This document shows positions 54,995 through 64,000 of a stretch of 64,000 nt of DNA, piece by piece. Under the pieces are notes generated by a model. It ran no database searches, was not told the origin of the DNA, and saw only the letters and a program-made list of their open reading frames with translations. Numbering within the stretch: the first letter of the stretch is position 1; each line of letters starts with the position of its first letter. The position numbers and the translations under genes were made by a program. Source of the stretch: Dietzia lutea (GTDB lineage: Bacteria > Actinomycetota > Actinomycetes > Mycobacteriales > Mycobacteriaceae); the NCBI RefSeq assembly GCF_003096075.1, contig NZ_CP015449.1, positions 3,031,001 through 3,095,000 of the forward strand, given 5' to 3'.

Positions 54995-55037
54995 AGCAGA
55001 GCGGAGCCAGTTTCTTTGGCACCGGTTCCGCTCTGCT
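54995..55037 (+). terminator. Hairpin after the NIPSNAP gene
   Basis: agcagagcgga (54995-55005) pairs with tccgctctgct (55027-55037), 11 bp, starting 9 bases after the stop. No T-run. Probably ends the SDR/lipoprotein/NIPSNAP transcript. Confidence 0.55.
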
Positions 55038-55090
55038 ATCCGCCGCCAGAATTGACTTGGAGACCAGGTGAGCATGCCGATACGCGTTCG

Positions 55091-55640
55091 TTAACCACGC
55101 GCTCGCGCATTGACCTGGAGAGCGACTGGGGGCCCGGTGGGCTGCTCTTCACCGACCCCTCGGTCCATGACCCGCTCGGGACTGCTGCACGAATAGGTGA
55201 CAGGTTGGTCCGGCAGCCCGAGTGGCTGGCACAGCATGATGGTCTCGAGCTCGATGGAGGTCAACCGCCTGAGAGCGGCCTGCCGGCGACGGCGGTGATA
55301 GGCCCTCTCGACCCACGTCGCGATTGCGATCTGGAACTCCTCGCGGGTAGCCCAGTTCCGGCTGCGGAATTGACTGCCGCGGTCGCTGTGGACGATGCGG
55401 CTGGCGACATCTTCTCCCTCGGCGCCGCGCCTGGCCACTACGTCGCGAAGCGCTGCCACGGCCAGGCGGGATTTCATCCTCGAGTCGATCGAGTAGCCGC
55501 CGATCCGGTTGGAGAAGGCATCTTCGATCGTGCAGACGTAGAGCTTGCCCACACCGGTGCGGTGTTCGGTGATATCGGTGAGCTGAGAACTTGGCGGCTT
55601 GAAGGCACCAGATATTGCGGTTGTAGGCCAGCAGTATTGC
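55091..55640 (-). pseudogene. IS3-family orfB remnant
   Basis: Minus-strand text GKLYVCTIEDAFSNRIGGYS, DSRMKSRLAVAALRDVV and VHSDRGSQFRSRNWA is IS3 orfB. A deletion then joins it to TREEFQIAIATWVERAYHRR. Upstream text is frame-shifted. Different subgroup from the intact copy at 55878-57219. Confidence 0.8.
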
Positions 55641-55739
55641 CGTTGGGGCCGGTGATCGCGCTCGTGGGAACCATCGGTCCCGGCCGGGTTCGTTATCTAC
55701 TGGATCGCGGCGGCGTGGCGCGCATGTTGTTGGTGAACC

Positions 55740-55877
55740 GCCCCAGCAAGGCCGAGAACCGACGGCTGACCGAAAACCCGGAGAACATGCGCCGGGCCTC
55801 AATTTTCTTCGCGGGGGAGCTCGACCGGCGTTGCCGGTGATCTGCGAACTCGTCGACCAGATGAGGGCCGAAGAGTA
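55740..55877 (+). pseudogene. IS3-family orfA/orfB junction fragment
   Basis: Reads AENRRLTENPENMRRASIFF with a following AGELDR, the C-terminus of an orfA, then CELVDQMRAEEYV in the orfB frame. It is nearly identical to 24080-24210, which lies on the opposite strand. It ends where the next IS3 element begins. Confidence 0.7.
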
Positions 55878-55936
55878 TGTGAATCGCCCCGGGTTTGATG
55901 GAGACATCGAATACCCGGGAAGGGATCATCAGAACC

Positions 55937-56250
55937 ATGGGAGCACCTCGCAAGTACCCAGACGAGCTTCGTGAACGAGCCACACGAATGGCGTTGGAAG
56001 CATTGGCCGACCCCGATCGCTCACACGGTGCGATCGTGCGGGTCGCCGAGCAGCTCGGCGTGCACCGCGAAGCGCTACGGACCTGGGTGCGCAAAGCCCA
56101 GGCCGAGGGCCAAGACGCCTCGTCGGTGTCCGCCGATCGCGACGCCCGCCTGGCCCAGCTGGAGAAGGAGAACTGCGAGCTACGGCGGGCAAACACGATC
56201 TTGAAGCAGGCGTCGGCTTTCTTCGCTGCGGAGCTGGACCGTCCACAGCG

Positions 56251-56254
<4 letters not shown>
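55937..56254 (+). CDS. IS3-family transposase orfA
   Basis: 105 residues. PRKYPDELRERATRMALEAL and VAEQLGVHREALRTWVRKA form the helix-turn-helix; a leucine-zipper-like stretch LAQLEKENCELRRANTILKQ follows, ending ASAFFAAELDRPQR. ATG 55937. In IS3 elements orfA and orfB are normally fused by programmed -1 frameshifting; orfB begins in the other frame near 56251. Confidence 0.88.
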
Positions 56255-57190
<936 letters not shown>

Positions 57191-57221
57191 CCACCCACTA
57201 CAAAACCCGGGGCTTGACACC

Positions 57222-57492
57222 TGGTGCCGCACTCGGCGTTCTCGCAGATGAAGCGCGGCACCCGTACATGCAGTCGGGTGGGGTGGCCGACGATCGGCAG
57301 GTCCGTGACTCTCCGCTCGACGTGGTCCCGCAGCCTGCCCGCGACACCGCAGTCCCCGCAGACCGGATCCAGCGAGACCGAGGCGCAGAACAGGTGCGTG
57401 AACTCGCCGGCCACGGCAGCATCGGTGATGGTCACCCCGAGCTCGACGGTGGCGGCAGATGGGTCCGCAAGCAGGCTGGCGGTAGCGTTCAA
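57222..57492 (-). pseudogene. ISL3-family transposase fragment (N-terminal)
   Basis: From ATG 57492, text EFTHLFCASVSLDPVCGDCG, ERRVTDLPIVGHPTRLHVRV and FICENAECG is the zinc-finger N-terminal domain of ISL3 transposases. It stops at the IS3 terminus at 57219, so the catalytic domain is lost. Confidence 0.82.
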
Positions 57493-57639
57493 TGCGGGTC
57501 CTGGGGTGTTCGATGCGAGGCGTAGGAACCTGCATCTTCACACGCCCCAGGACCCCCACATCTAGTGCCTCACCGCGTCACCGGAGAACCCCACCTACGC
57601 ACTCCGAATCCGGAAGAGCCGGATTGGTGACATGTGATG

Positions 57640-58075
57640 CGGTCCCAGGCTACTCCTCGGCGAGCTCGGCTTCGGTGGCTGGGTAGGCGAGCCAGCGGTG
57701 ATAGAAGGGCTGACGTGCTGTTCCGAGTACCCGACACTCCACCGCGACGGGCCCCGTCAGCGGCAAGCTCGCACGCGTCCAGGTACCACCTTCTCTCGAC
57801 ATTTTCTCCTGGCACAGGTTCGCATCAGCGCGGCGCAGGACCTCGTTCTTCTGTTCCAGCAGTCGGACCCGTCGCTTGGCTTCGCGCAGTTCCTTACGCC
57901 TCCGCGGCCGTCGTGCCCGGCTTTATGCCGGCTTCTATGTCGGCCTTTCGAACCACCTGTTCAGGGTCCGGGTGGATCCCGAAGACACCGGCGATCTGCT
58001 CGAGCGTCACACCGTCTTCACGGTTCTGGGCAACGCCCACCACGTCGTCGCGGGACTCCTGCAGGTAGCACCGAA
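57640..58075 (-). pseudogene. IS3-family remnant (orfA end and orfB start)
   Basis: Minus strand GVTLEQIAGVFGIHP and ADIEAGIKPGTTAAEA is the helix-turn-helix part of an orfA of a third IS3 subgroup. Then, in other frames, come RCREKVV and PVAVECRVLGTARQPFYHRW, the start of its orfB. Several frameshifts. 58076-58234 is the gap before the hydratase stop. Confidence 0.7.
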
Positions 58076-58234
58076 ATAGACTTCTAGTCCGGCCTAGAAG
58101 GGCCGGTCAAACCAGATGCCGCCTACTCGAGTACCAGCGCCGCCGATGGTAAGCGCCGCGTTCCCGATTTACACACGTTGGCGCGCCCGTCCAACCTAAG
58201 TGGACAAGTCGACGAGCGTACCGCCGCCAGGCTA

Positions 58235-59002
58235 TTACCGCCCCGACCATCTCGGTGGCCGCTTGTCCGCAAAGGCTGCCGCTCCCTCGCGGGCGTCCTG
58301 GGATTGGAGGACCTCGTCAGCGAGTGGTCGCTGGAAGTCGAAAGCACTCTCGACTGGCCGGTCAGCCGACTCCCGCATTATCCGCTTGCTCTGGTGGACG
58401 GCCAACGGAGCGTTCTTCGCGATCTGGCGGGCAAGCTCGATCGCGCCGGCGAGCGCTTTCCCCGGTGCAGTGAGTCGCGCGACCAGTCCGAGCTCGTGGG
58501 CTCGCTGCGCGGTCAGCGGTTCACCTGTCAGTGCCACTTCAGAGGCAACGTTCCGGGGGATCAGACGGGGTAGCCGTACGAGGCCGCCACCCGCGGCGAG
58601 CACCCCCCGTCGAACCTCGGGAAGTCCCAGCACTGCGTCCTCGGCAACCACGATGAGGTCACACGCGAGGGCCATCTCGAACCCGCCGCCGAAAGCGAAA
58701 CCTTCGACGGCAGCGATGAGCGGCGTAGACGGCGGGCGCTCGGTCAGGCCCCCGAACCCCTTCCCCGGGATGACAGGCCGCTCACCCGATCGTCGGAACG
58801 CCTTAAGATCCATTCCCGCGGAGAACCATCCACCGTCACCGACGAGAACTCCGACTCGAGCCTCATCGTGCGAGTCGAGGTCCTCAAAGGAGGCGGACAA
58901 GCTCTTGGCGGTATCCAGGTCGATCGAGTTTCGAGCCTCGGGTCGGCGGATGTGGATGATCCTGACTCCCTCGGAGTCTTCGACCCATACGGTGTCAGTC
59001 AC
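58235..59002 (-). CDS. Enoyl-CoA hydratase/isomerase
   Basis: 255 residues of the crotonase fold. FSAGMDLKAF forms the first oxyanion-hole strand and AAVEGFAFGGGFEMALACDLIV the second (shown in part). LPEVRRGVLAAGGGLVRLPR carries the catalytic region, with Glu in PEVRRG. It would hydrate an enoyl-CoA made by the acyl-CoA dehydrogenases. It overlaps the MDR stop by 8 bases and is the last gene of a minus-strand unit. Confidence 0.94.
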   Translation of the reverse strand: MTDTVWVEDSEGVRIIHIRRPEARNSIDLDTAKSLSASFEDLDSHDEARVGVLVGDGGWFSAGMDLKAFRRSGERPVIPGKGFGGLTERPPSTPLIAAVEGFAFGGGFEMALACDLIVVAEDAVLGLPEVRRGVLAAGGGLVRLPRLIPRNVASEVALTGEPLTAQRAHELGLVARLTAPGKALAGAIELARQIAKNAPLAVHQSKRIMRESADRPVESAFDFQRPLADEVLQSQDAREGAAAFADKRPPRWSGR

Positions 59003-59978
59003 GGACGACCACCAGCCGTCCGACAGCCCGGCGATTTCCGATCTGTTCCAGCGCGTCCACTACGTCGTCGAAGCCGACGCGCTGCACCCGGGGTCTAATG
59101 CGCCCGCCGATGTAGTGCGCGACGAGGTCGTCGTGAACCTCGCGTCGGTAAACCGGGTCATCGCGGAACGGGCGGGTGCGAAATCCGACGACCGCGTAGT
59201 TTTTCAACAGTGCGTGGTTCACGGGCATTCTGGGGATCTCCCCGCTCGCGAAACCGCCGACGAGGATGCGGCCTTCGACCGCGACGGACTTCCGCGACTG
59301 GGTGAATACGTCGCCGCCGACGGTGTCGAGGATGACATCGGCGCCACGGCCGTCGGTGAGAGTCTTGACCCGTTCCACCACGTTCTCCGTGGTGTGGTCG
59401 ATGACTTCGTGCGCCCCGAGCTCGCGGCAGACCGCCGCCTTTTCCGAACCGCCGGCGACCGCGATGACCCGGGCTCCCGAAGCCCGGCCTAGCTCGACCG
59501 CTGCACTGCCTACGCCACCGGAGGCGCCGTGGACCATCAGGGTCTCGCCGGGGCGCAGATTGGCACGCCGGAAGAGGCCGATGTGCGCCGTCTGATAAGC
59601 GACGAAGAGCGCGGCGGCCTCGTCCATGGGCATGTCGTCAGGAATCGGCAGAGCCAGTTCCGCGGGAATCGACACCAGCTCGGCCAGTCGGCCGAAGACG
59701 GTCTCGCCCGGAGCTGCGAGGACCCTGTCCCCGACGGTAATCCCGTCGACCGCATCCCCGATCGCGCGCACGACCCCAGCGGATTCTCCACCTAGCACGA
59801 AGGGCGCCTCCGGCTTGTCGTGGTAACGGCCCACTGCGAGGAGGTAGTCCGGATAGCCGAGAGCTCCCGCTTGGACCTCGACAAGAACGTCTTCGGGGCC
59901 GATCGCCGGTTCCGGCGCATCGACGAGCCTCACCGAGTCCGGAAGAGCACCCGGTGCCACCACCTCCCACGTCTTCAC
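58995..59978 (-). CDS. MDR-family (zinc-independent) NADPH:quinone/enoyl oxidoreductase
   Basis: 327 residues of the medium-chain dehydrogenase/reductase family. The N-terminal GroES-like domain has FVLGGESAGVVRAIGDAVDG; the Rossmann domain has MVHGASGGVGSAAVELGRA. Structural zinc cysteines are absent, so it belongs to the quinone-reductase/enoyl-reductase branch. Probably reduces a double bond or handles a ketone in the pathway. Overlaps the upstream small gene by 4 bases and the hydratase by 8. Confidence 0.92.
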   Translation of the reverse strand: MKTWEVVAPGALPDSVRLVDAPEPAIGPEDVLVEVQAGALGYPDYLLAVGRYHDKPEAPFVLGGESAGVVRAIGDAVDGITVGDRVLAAPGETVFGRLAELVSIPAELALPIPDDMPMDEAAALFVAYQTAHIGLFRRANLRPGETLMVHGASGGVGSAAVELGRASGARVIAVAGGSEKAAVCRELGAHEVIDHTTENVVERVKTLTDGRGADVILDTVGGDVFTQSRKSVAVEGRILVGGFASGEIPRMPVNHALLKNYAVVGFRTRPFRDDPVYRREVHDDLVAHYIGGRIRPRVQRVGFDDVVDALEQIGNRRAVGRLVVVRD

Positions 59979-60205
59979 CGGTGCACCGCCGACTGACGAG
60001 TCGGGTGCGACTCCCGTCCTTCAACGGCATCGTGGGCAGTCGCGCTCGTCGCGGGAACCAGAGTGAGCTCGTTTGAGCTACGCGGGACGAGACGCGACTG
60101 GCGGGAGACGTCGCGAGCTCCTGTGGTCGGGCGGAACTCCCGGTTCCGGCCGCTCTCCTGGCCGTACGGATCCGTCAGATCGACGTGGAAAGTGCGGATC
60201 GGCAT
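59975..60205 (-). CDS. Small hypothetical protein
   Basis: 76 residues, starting MPIRTFHVDLTDPYGQESGR. I do not recognise the family; the start vaguely resembles alpha/beta hydrolases, but no catalytic motif is present. It begins behind a promoter-like region (GCTTACTGTAGTAGAAG, minus strand, near 60235) and its stop overlaps the MDR start, so it may act as a leader gene or be the stump of a larger one. Confidence 0.45.
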   Translation of the reverse strand: MPIRTFHVDLTDPYGQESGRNREFRPTTGARDVSRQSRLVPRSSNELTLVPATSATAHDAVEGRESHPTRQSAVHR

Positions 60206-60329
60206 CGTGGTCCTCTCATTCTAGACTTCTACTACAGTAAGCCATCACACCTGTTAGTAGTGCGACAACGGTCGAAGTGCTCCTACCTCTGGCCCCGGAC
60301 GGGGCCTGGGTTGCGGGTGGGTCTGGTGT

Positions 60330-61427
60330 TTAGGTGGTGATGTGGTCGGCTATGCGGTTGCGGTGGGTGGCGGGTTGTCCGAGGTAGGTTTCGTTGGTTT
60401 TGGCGCGGCGTGTGTAGCGGTGTAGTTCGTGTTCCCAGGTGAAGCCGATGCCGCCGTGGATTTGGATGGCGGTGAGGGTGGTGGTGACGGCGCTTTCGGA
60501 GCAGATGGCTTGGGCGGCGGCGGCGATGGTGGTGCGTTCGGGGTGTGTGGTTTGGATGGCCCAGATGCCGTGTTGGGTGATGGAGCGCATGCGTTCGACG
60601 TCGACGAGGATGTCGGCGCAGTGGTGTTTGACGGCTTGGAAGGAGCCGATGGGGCGGCCGAATTGGTGGCGTTCGCGGGCGTAGGTGACTGAGAGGTCGA
60701 GGGCGTGTTCGGCGATTCCGCATTGTTCGGCGGCGAGTGCTACCAGGGCGTGGTCGTGCAGTGTGTCGACGAGGTCGGGGGTGTGGGTGTCGAGACGGTC
60801 GGCGGTGGTGGCGTCGAAGTGGACGGTGGCCTGGCCGCGGGACGGGTCCATGGTGGGCATCGGGGTGATGGTGACGGTGGGGTCGTCGGTGCGGGCGAGG
60901 AACAGGCCGCGTCCGTGGGTGGTGGCGGCGGTGACCACGATGACGTCGGCGAGTTCGGCGTCCTGGACGAAGAGTCTGTGGCCGGTTAGGCGCCAGGTGT
61001 CGTCGTTGAGGAGTTCTGCGCGGGTGGCCGGGGTGGTGGCGAACCACTGGTCGTCGTCTTCTGCCAGGGCCAGTGCGCCGATCGTGCCGGTGGCGAAGGC
61101 GGGGAGCCACCGGTTGCGGGCGGTCTGGCAGGAGCTCAGTTGGACCGCGAGTGTGGCCAGGCCAGAGGACAGCACCGGTGCCGGCGACAGTGCGCGGCCG
61201 CACTCGGTCAGGATGGCGCAGAACTCCGCGAAGCCCAGTCCGAGGCCGTCGTGGTCCTCGGGCACCAGTAACGCGCCCACGCCGAGCTCCTCGGCGAGGG
61301 TGGCCCAGTCCGCGCGTGCCTGCTCGGGCAGGGACAGCTCGCCGGTGCCCCCGATAGGCCTCGTGGCCAGGACGGTGCGGACGAGATCTCGGATCTCCTT
61401 CTGGTCTTCGGTGAGCTCGGCGAGCAT
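60330..61427 (-). CDS. Acyl-CoA dehydrogenase, second copy
   Basis: 365 residues, identical in translation to the product of 38399-39496, including the shift in codon use in its C-terminal two-thirds. Its promoter region is copied as well (61478-61449). Downstream neighbour is the unrelated minus-strand unit ending at 58235, so here the gene is not followed by ThuA. Confidence 0.92.
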   Translation of the reverse strand: MLAELTEDQKEIRDLVRTVLATRPIGGTGELSLPEQARADWATLAEELGVGALLVPEDHDGLGLGFAEFCAILTECGRALSPAPVLSSGLATLAVQLSSCQTARNRWLPAFATGTIGALALAEDDDQWFATTPATRAELLNDDTWRLTGHRLFVQDAELADVIVVTAATTHGRGLFLARTDDPTVTITPMPTMDPSRGQATVHFDATTADRLDTHTPDLVDTLHDHALVALAAEQCGIAEHALDLSVTYARERHQFGRPIGSFQAVKHHCADILVDVERMRSITQHGIWAIQTTHPERTTIAAAAQAICSESAVTTTLTAIQIHGGIGFTWEHELHRYTRRAKTNETYLGQPATHRNRIADHITT

Positions 61428-61578
61428 GGCGATCCTCCATCGCGGTGGGACTTACTGAGTTACCGTAGCAAGTGTCAAGAAACCGAGGAAGAGTAGGGCC
61501 ATTTCTTCTCGCGTTTCGCCCGGATGCGCAGCGTGCGCACAGGGCCGCGGCGGCGGCCGGAGAGTAGCGAGGTGTTCT

Positions 61579-62157
61579 GTGAGCGAGCCTGATCACGGTG
61601 ATCCGGCCGGGCGGGGGGTCGGTGGCGCCTACCCGGACGGCGTGGTGGTCCAGGTCGCGTACCTGGTCGAGGATCTGCGGCAGGCCGCGCTGGAGTTCAG
61701 TCGGCTCACCGGGGCGGGGCCGTTCTTCGTGGTCGACCATGTGGCGACGGAGTGGATGTTCCACCCGTACCGGGGCGCCGACGGGGCCGTGGAGGCCGTG
61801 GTGGATCAGTCGGTCGCTATGGGGCAGTGGGGCCCGGTCCAGGTCGAGCTGATCGAGTACCACCGACTCGAGCCGGAAACGGTGCGGGCGGCGTTCACCG
61901 CGCCGGGTATGGGTCCGCACCATGTGGCCTGGATCGTGTCCGATCTGGATGCCGAGATCGAGCGGCTCGCGGCGGCCGGGGCCACACCGATCGTCGAGGG
62001 CGCGACCCGCCAGGTGCGTTTTGCTTTCTTCGCCCAGCCCGGCGGCGGGGTGCTCGAGTGTTATCAGCGCGACCGGCCGATTCTCGACATGTACGCGATG
62101 GTGCGTGACGCCGCTGCGGGGTGGGACGGTTCGGACCCCGTCCGTTCTCTACGCTGA
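61579..62157 (+). CDS. VOC-superfamily protein, second copy
   Basis: 192 residues, identical to 37669-38247. GTG start with GAGG upstream, divergent from the acyl-CoA dehydrogenase copy, and followed by the aldehyde dehydrogenase copy 99 bases later. Confidence 0.85.
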   Translation: MSEPDHGDPAGRGVGGAYPDGVVVQVAYLVEDLRQAALEFSRLTGAGPFFVVDHVATEWMFHPYRGADGAVEAVVDQSVAMGQWGPVQVELIEYHRLEPETVRAAFTAPGMGPHHVAWIVSDLDAEIERLAAAGATPIVEGATRQVRFAFFAQPGGGVLECYQRDRPILDMYAMVRDAAAGWDGSDPVRSLR

Positions 62158-62182
62158 CTAGTTTCTATAGCATGTGTCTTTT

Positions 62183-62212
62183 TTGACAGAGCAACTTGTA
62201 AGTCGCTACTGT
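62183..62212 (+). promoter_or_regulatory. Promoter of the aldehyde dehydrogenase, second copy
   Basis: TTGACA 62183-62188, 18 bases, TACTGT 62207-62212, identical to the left-arm promoter, 45 bases before the ATG. TAGTTTCTATA is at 62159-62169. Confidence 0.55.
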
Positions 62213-62256
62213 GACCGAGACAACAGGACCCTGTCTGACTGGAAGAGGTAGGGAGC

Positions 62257-63666
62257 ATGGAGACTCGTCCGTCCGCGTATATAGCGGGTCGTTGGCGTTC
62301 GGGGGTCGACAGTGTCGATGTCCACGACTCGGTCGACGGATCTGTGATCGCGTCGGTGGGGATGTCCGGGGCGGATGACGTCGATGACGCCGTGCGTGCC
62401 GCCCGGGCGGCGTTCGCCGGGTGGTCGGCCACGAGTGTCGAGGAGCGTCTGGCGATGCTGTCGGCTCTGGCCGACGGTCTGTCCGAACGGGCCGGTGACA
62501 TCGCGGTCTCGAGTGCGCGCGAGGTCGGCTCGATCCTCGCGTTCGGTGAGCGCGTCCAGGCCGGGCTCCCGGTCGCGGTCCTGCGCACCACCATCGAGGC
62601 GATGCGTTCGGTCGGCGAGGAGCGGATCGGGAACTCGCGCGTTCGCGGGCTTCCGATCGGTGTCGTAGCGGCGATCACCCCGTGGAACTATCCGCTGTAC
62701 CAGGTCGTGGCCAAGCTGGCCCCGGCCCTGGCCGCTGGCTGTACTGCGGTGATCAAGCCGCCGCAGCAGGCCCCGTTGACGGCGTACATCCTCGTCGAGG
62801 AGCTCGAGCGGGCGGGCGTTCCCGCCGGTGTGGTCAACGTGGTCCAGGGGCGTGGCTCGGTGGTCGGCGAGGCGTTGTCGTCGCATCCGGACGTCGACTT
62901 CGTGAGTTTCACCGGTTCCACCGGCGCCGGCGCCACGATCGCCCAGAACGCCGCCCGGAACGTGACGAAGGTGGCCCTGGAGCTCGGCGGCAAATCCGCG
63001 ACGATCGTGACCGAGGATGCCGATCTGGACCTGGTGATCCCCGCCGCGGTCAACGGGTACCTGGTCAACAACGGTCAGACCTGCGCCGCGATGACCCGGC
63101 TCGTGGTGCCCCGTCGTCTCCTCGGTGAGATCGAGGACCGGTTGGTCGCCGCCACGGCCGAGCGGGTGGTCGGCGATCCGAGACAATCCGACACGTCCGT
63201 CGGGCCGATGGTCTCGGCGGCGCAGTGCCGATCGGTGCTGGACTACATCCGGGACGGGATGAACAGCTCACGCCTTCTGCTGGGCGGGACCGATCGTCCC
63301 GCGGAGTTGACGGGTGGCCACTTCGTGATGCCGACGATCTTCTCCGAGGTCGATCCGGACGCCAGGATCGCTCAGGAGGAGATCTTCGGTCCGGTCCTGG
63401 TGATCCACGCGGTCGAGGGCGAGGACGAGGCGGTCGCCGTGGCGAACAACTCGCAGTACGGGCTGTCGGGGTCGGTGTGGACCTCCGATCCCGAGCACGG
63501 GGCCCGTCTGGCGCGTCGGATGCGCACGGGTCAGGTCGCAGTCAACGGTGGTGCCTTCAACCCCGCCGCGCCCTTCGGCGGGTTCAAGCAGTCCGGATAC
63601 GGACGAGAACTCGGACGCTACGGAATCAACGAGTACCTGGAGCCGCAGTCCGTCCAGATGCCCTGA
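62257..63666 (+). CDS. Aldehyde dehydrogenase, second copy
   Basis: 469 residues, identical to 36160-37569 with Glu242 and Cys276 intact. It should be expressed equally, giving two active copies. Followed after 35 bases by E1 alpha. Confidence 0.95.
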   Translation: METRPSAYIAGRWRSGVDSVDVHDSVDGSVIASVGMSGADDVDDAVRAARAAFAGWSATSVEERLAMLSALADGLSERAGDIAVSSAREVGSILAFGERVQAGLPVAVLRTTIEAMRSVGEERIGNSRVRGLPIGVVAAITPWNYPLYQVVAKLAPALAAGCTAVIKPPQQAPLTAYILVEELERAGVPAGVVNVVQGRGSVVGEALSSHPDVDFVSFTGSTGAGATIAQNAARNVTKVALELGGKSATIVTEDADLDLVIPAAVNGYLVNNGQTCAAMTRLVVPRRLLGEIEDRLVAATAERVVGDPRQSDTSVGPMVSAAQCRSVLDYIRDGMNSSRLLLGGTDRPAELTGGHFVMPTIFSEVDPDARIAQEEIFGPVLVIHAVEGEDEAVAVANNSQYGLSGSVWTSDPEHGARLARRMRTGQVAVNGGAFNPAAPFGGFKQSGYGRELGRYGINEYLEPQSVQMP

Positions 63667-63701
63667 CAGGCCAGGACACGGCTGAAGATGAGGAGAACAA
63701 G

Positions 63702-64000
63702 GTGACAGCAACGACAATCGAGTCGGACGCGGGAACGCAGGACGTCCCGTCGTCCGAGGTGCGGCGGGACATGTACCGCCTGATGGTGGAGATCCGTCAC
63801 TTCGAGAAGCGGTGGATGAGGATCTTCAACTCCGGCAAGACCGGGCCGGGCCACTCGTCCATCGGCATGGAGGCGATCGCGGCCGCATTCGGCACTCTGC
63901 TGGGTGAGGGGGACAAGACCTACGCCACCTACCGTGGTCACGCCCACACCCTGGCCCGTGGCGTGCCGATGAACGAGACGATGGCCGAACTGCTCGGTCG
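63702..64000 (+). CDS. E1 alpha subunit, second copy, cut by window end
   Basis: GTG 63702 with GAGGAG upstream. The first 99 codons match the copy at 35105-36124, through GHSSIGMEAIAAAFG. Whether the gene is complete, and whether E1 beta follows, cannot be seen. Confidence 0.93.
   Translation, partial: MTATTIESDAGTQDVPSSEVRRDMYRLMVEIRHFEKRWMRIFNSGKTGPGHSSIGMEAIAAAFGTLLGEGDKTYATYRGHAHTLARGVPMNETMAELLG

Larger units (their letters stand above)
60303..64000 (-). repeat. Right arm of the long inverted repeat (truncated by the window)
   Basis: Reverse complement of 35826-39523 without any indel. Its inner end starts in the last codons of the thuA-like gene seen at 39493, which here have no gene in front of them. 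The sequence beyond (60302 and lower) is unrelated to the left flank. The arm runs on past the window end. Confidence 0.97.

Overview
The window is high-GC DNA with GTG starts, AGGAG-type ribosome sites and TTGAC/TAnnnT promoters. It carries IS256, IS3, IS21, IS630, IS1634, IS110 and ISL3 sequences. This fits an actinobacterium of the Mycobacteriales (Rhodococcus, Gordonia or Dietzia-like), most likely a catabolic plasmid or genomic island. I see no rRNA, tRNA, replication, partition or ribosomal protein genes. The genus is inference.

Layout. 0-24 kb is a graveyard of insertion sequences with catabolic islands between them: an SDR with a broken neighbour (0-1.3 kb), a formylglycine-generating enzyme (2.5-3.5 kb), an IS1634-type element interrupted by an IS256-type element (4.7-7.7 kb), a P450/flavoprotein/SnoaL operon (7.9-11.2 kb), an arylsulfatase and an aldo/keto reductase (14.1-18 kb), a decayed acyl-CoA dehydrogenase, a phthalate-dioxygenase-type reductase (19-19.9 kb), and an IS21 element (21.3-23.7 kb). 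24.5-30.5 kb is a minus-strand operon: acyl-CoA ligase, SDR, 2Fe-2S ferredoxin, Rieske oxygenase, ABC ATPase, ABC permease. It is divergent from an acyl-CoA dehydrogenase. 31.9-39.5 kb holds a TetR regulator, two more acyl-CoA dehydrogenases, E1 beta and E1 alpha of a 2-oxoacid/acetoin dehydrogenase, an aldehyde dehydrogenase and a VOC protein. 39.5-43.5 kb is a tightly overlapping minus-strand operon: solute-binding lipoprotein, LLM flavin oxidoreductase, VOC protein and two ThuA-like proteins. 44-50 kb has IS110/IS256 scraps, a frameshifted acyl-CoA dehydrogenase, two more TetR regulators, a thiolase-fold protein with a DUF35 partner, and a broken CaiB-type CoA-transferase. 50.9-55 kb has two paralogous solute-binding lipoproteins, an SDR and a NIPSNAP protein. 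55-58 kb is IS3/ISL3 debris and 58.2-60.2 kb an enoyl-CoA hydratase/MDR oxidoreductase operon.

The most striking structure is a long inverted repeat. Bases 35826-39523 reappear in reverse complement at 60303-64000, with no length difference and no difference in the parts compared. The right arm runs off the window end. It duplicates the E1 alpha (partial), aldehyde dehydrogenase, VOC and acyl-CoA dehydrogenase genes and brackets about 20.8 kb. The left arm ends inside an intact thuA-like gene, so the right arm looks like the derived copy.

Working together (inference): the set resembles a degradation island for a cyclic or alkyl-substituted, possibly sulfated, organic compound. Uptake would use an SsuABC-type ABC transporter with three candidate binding proteins. 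Desulfation would use an FGE-activated sulfatase, oxygenation the P450, Rieske and LLM enzymes, followed by CoA activation, acyl-CoA dehydrogenation, hydration, dehydrogenation and thiolase/retro-aldolase cleavage, with aldehyde and oxoacid dehydrogenases at the end. The substrate cannot be read from the sequence. Several operons share a promoter type (TTGAC -35, with AGTAA in the spacer of some) and the three TetR proteins share an N-terminal arm, so common control is plausible. Many genes carry frameshifts, which could be decay or sequencing error.
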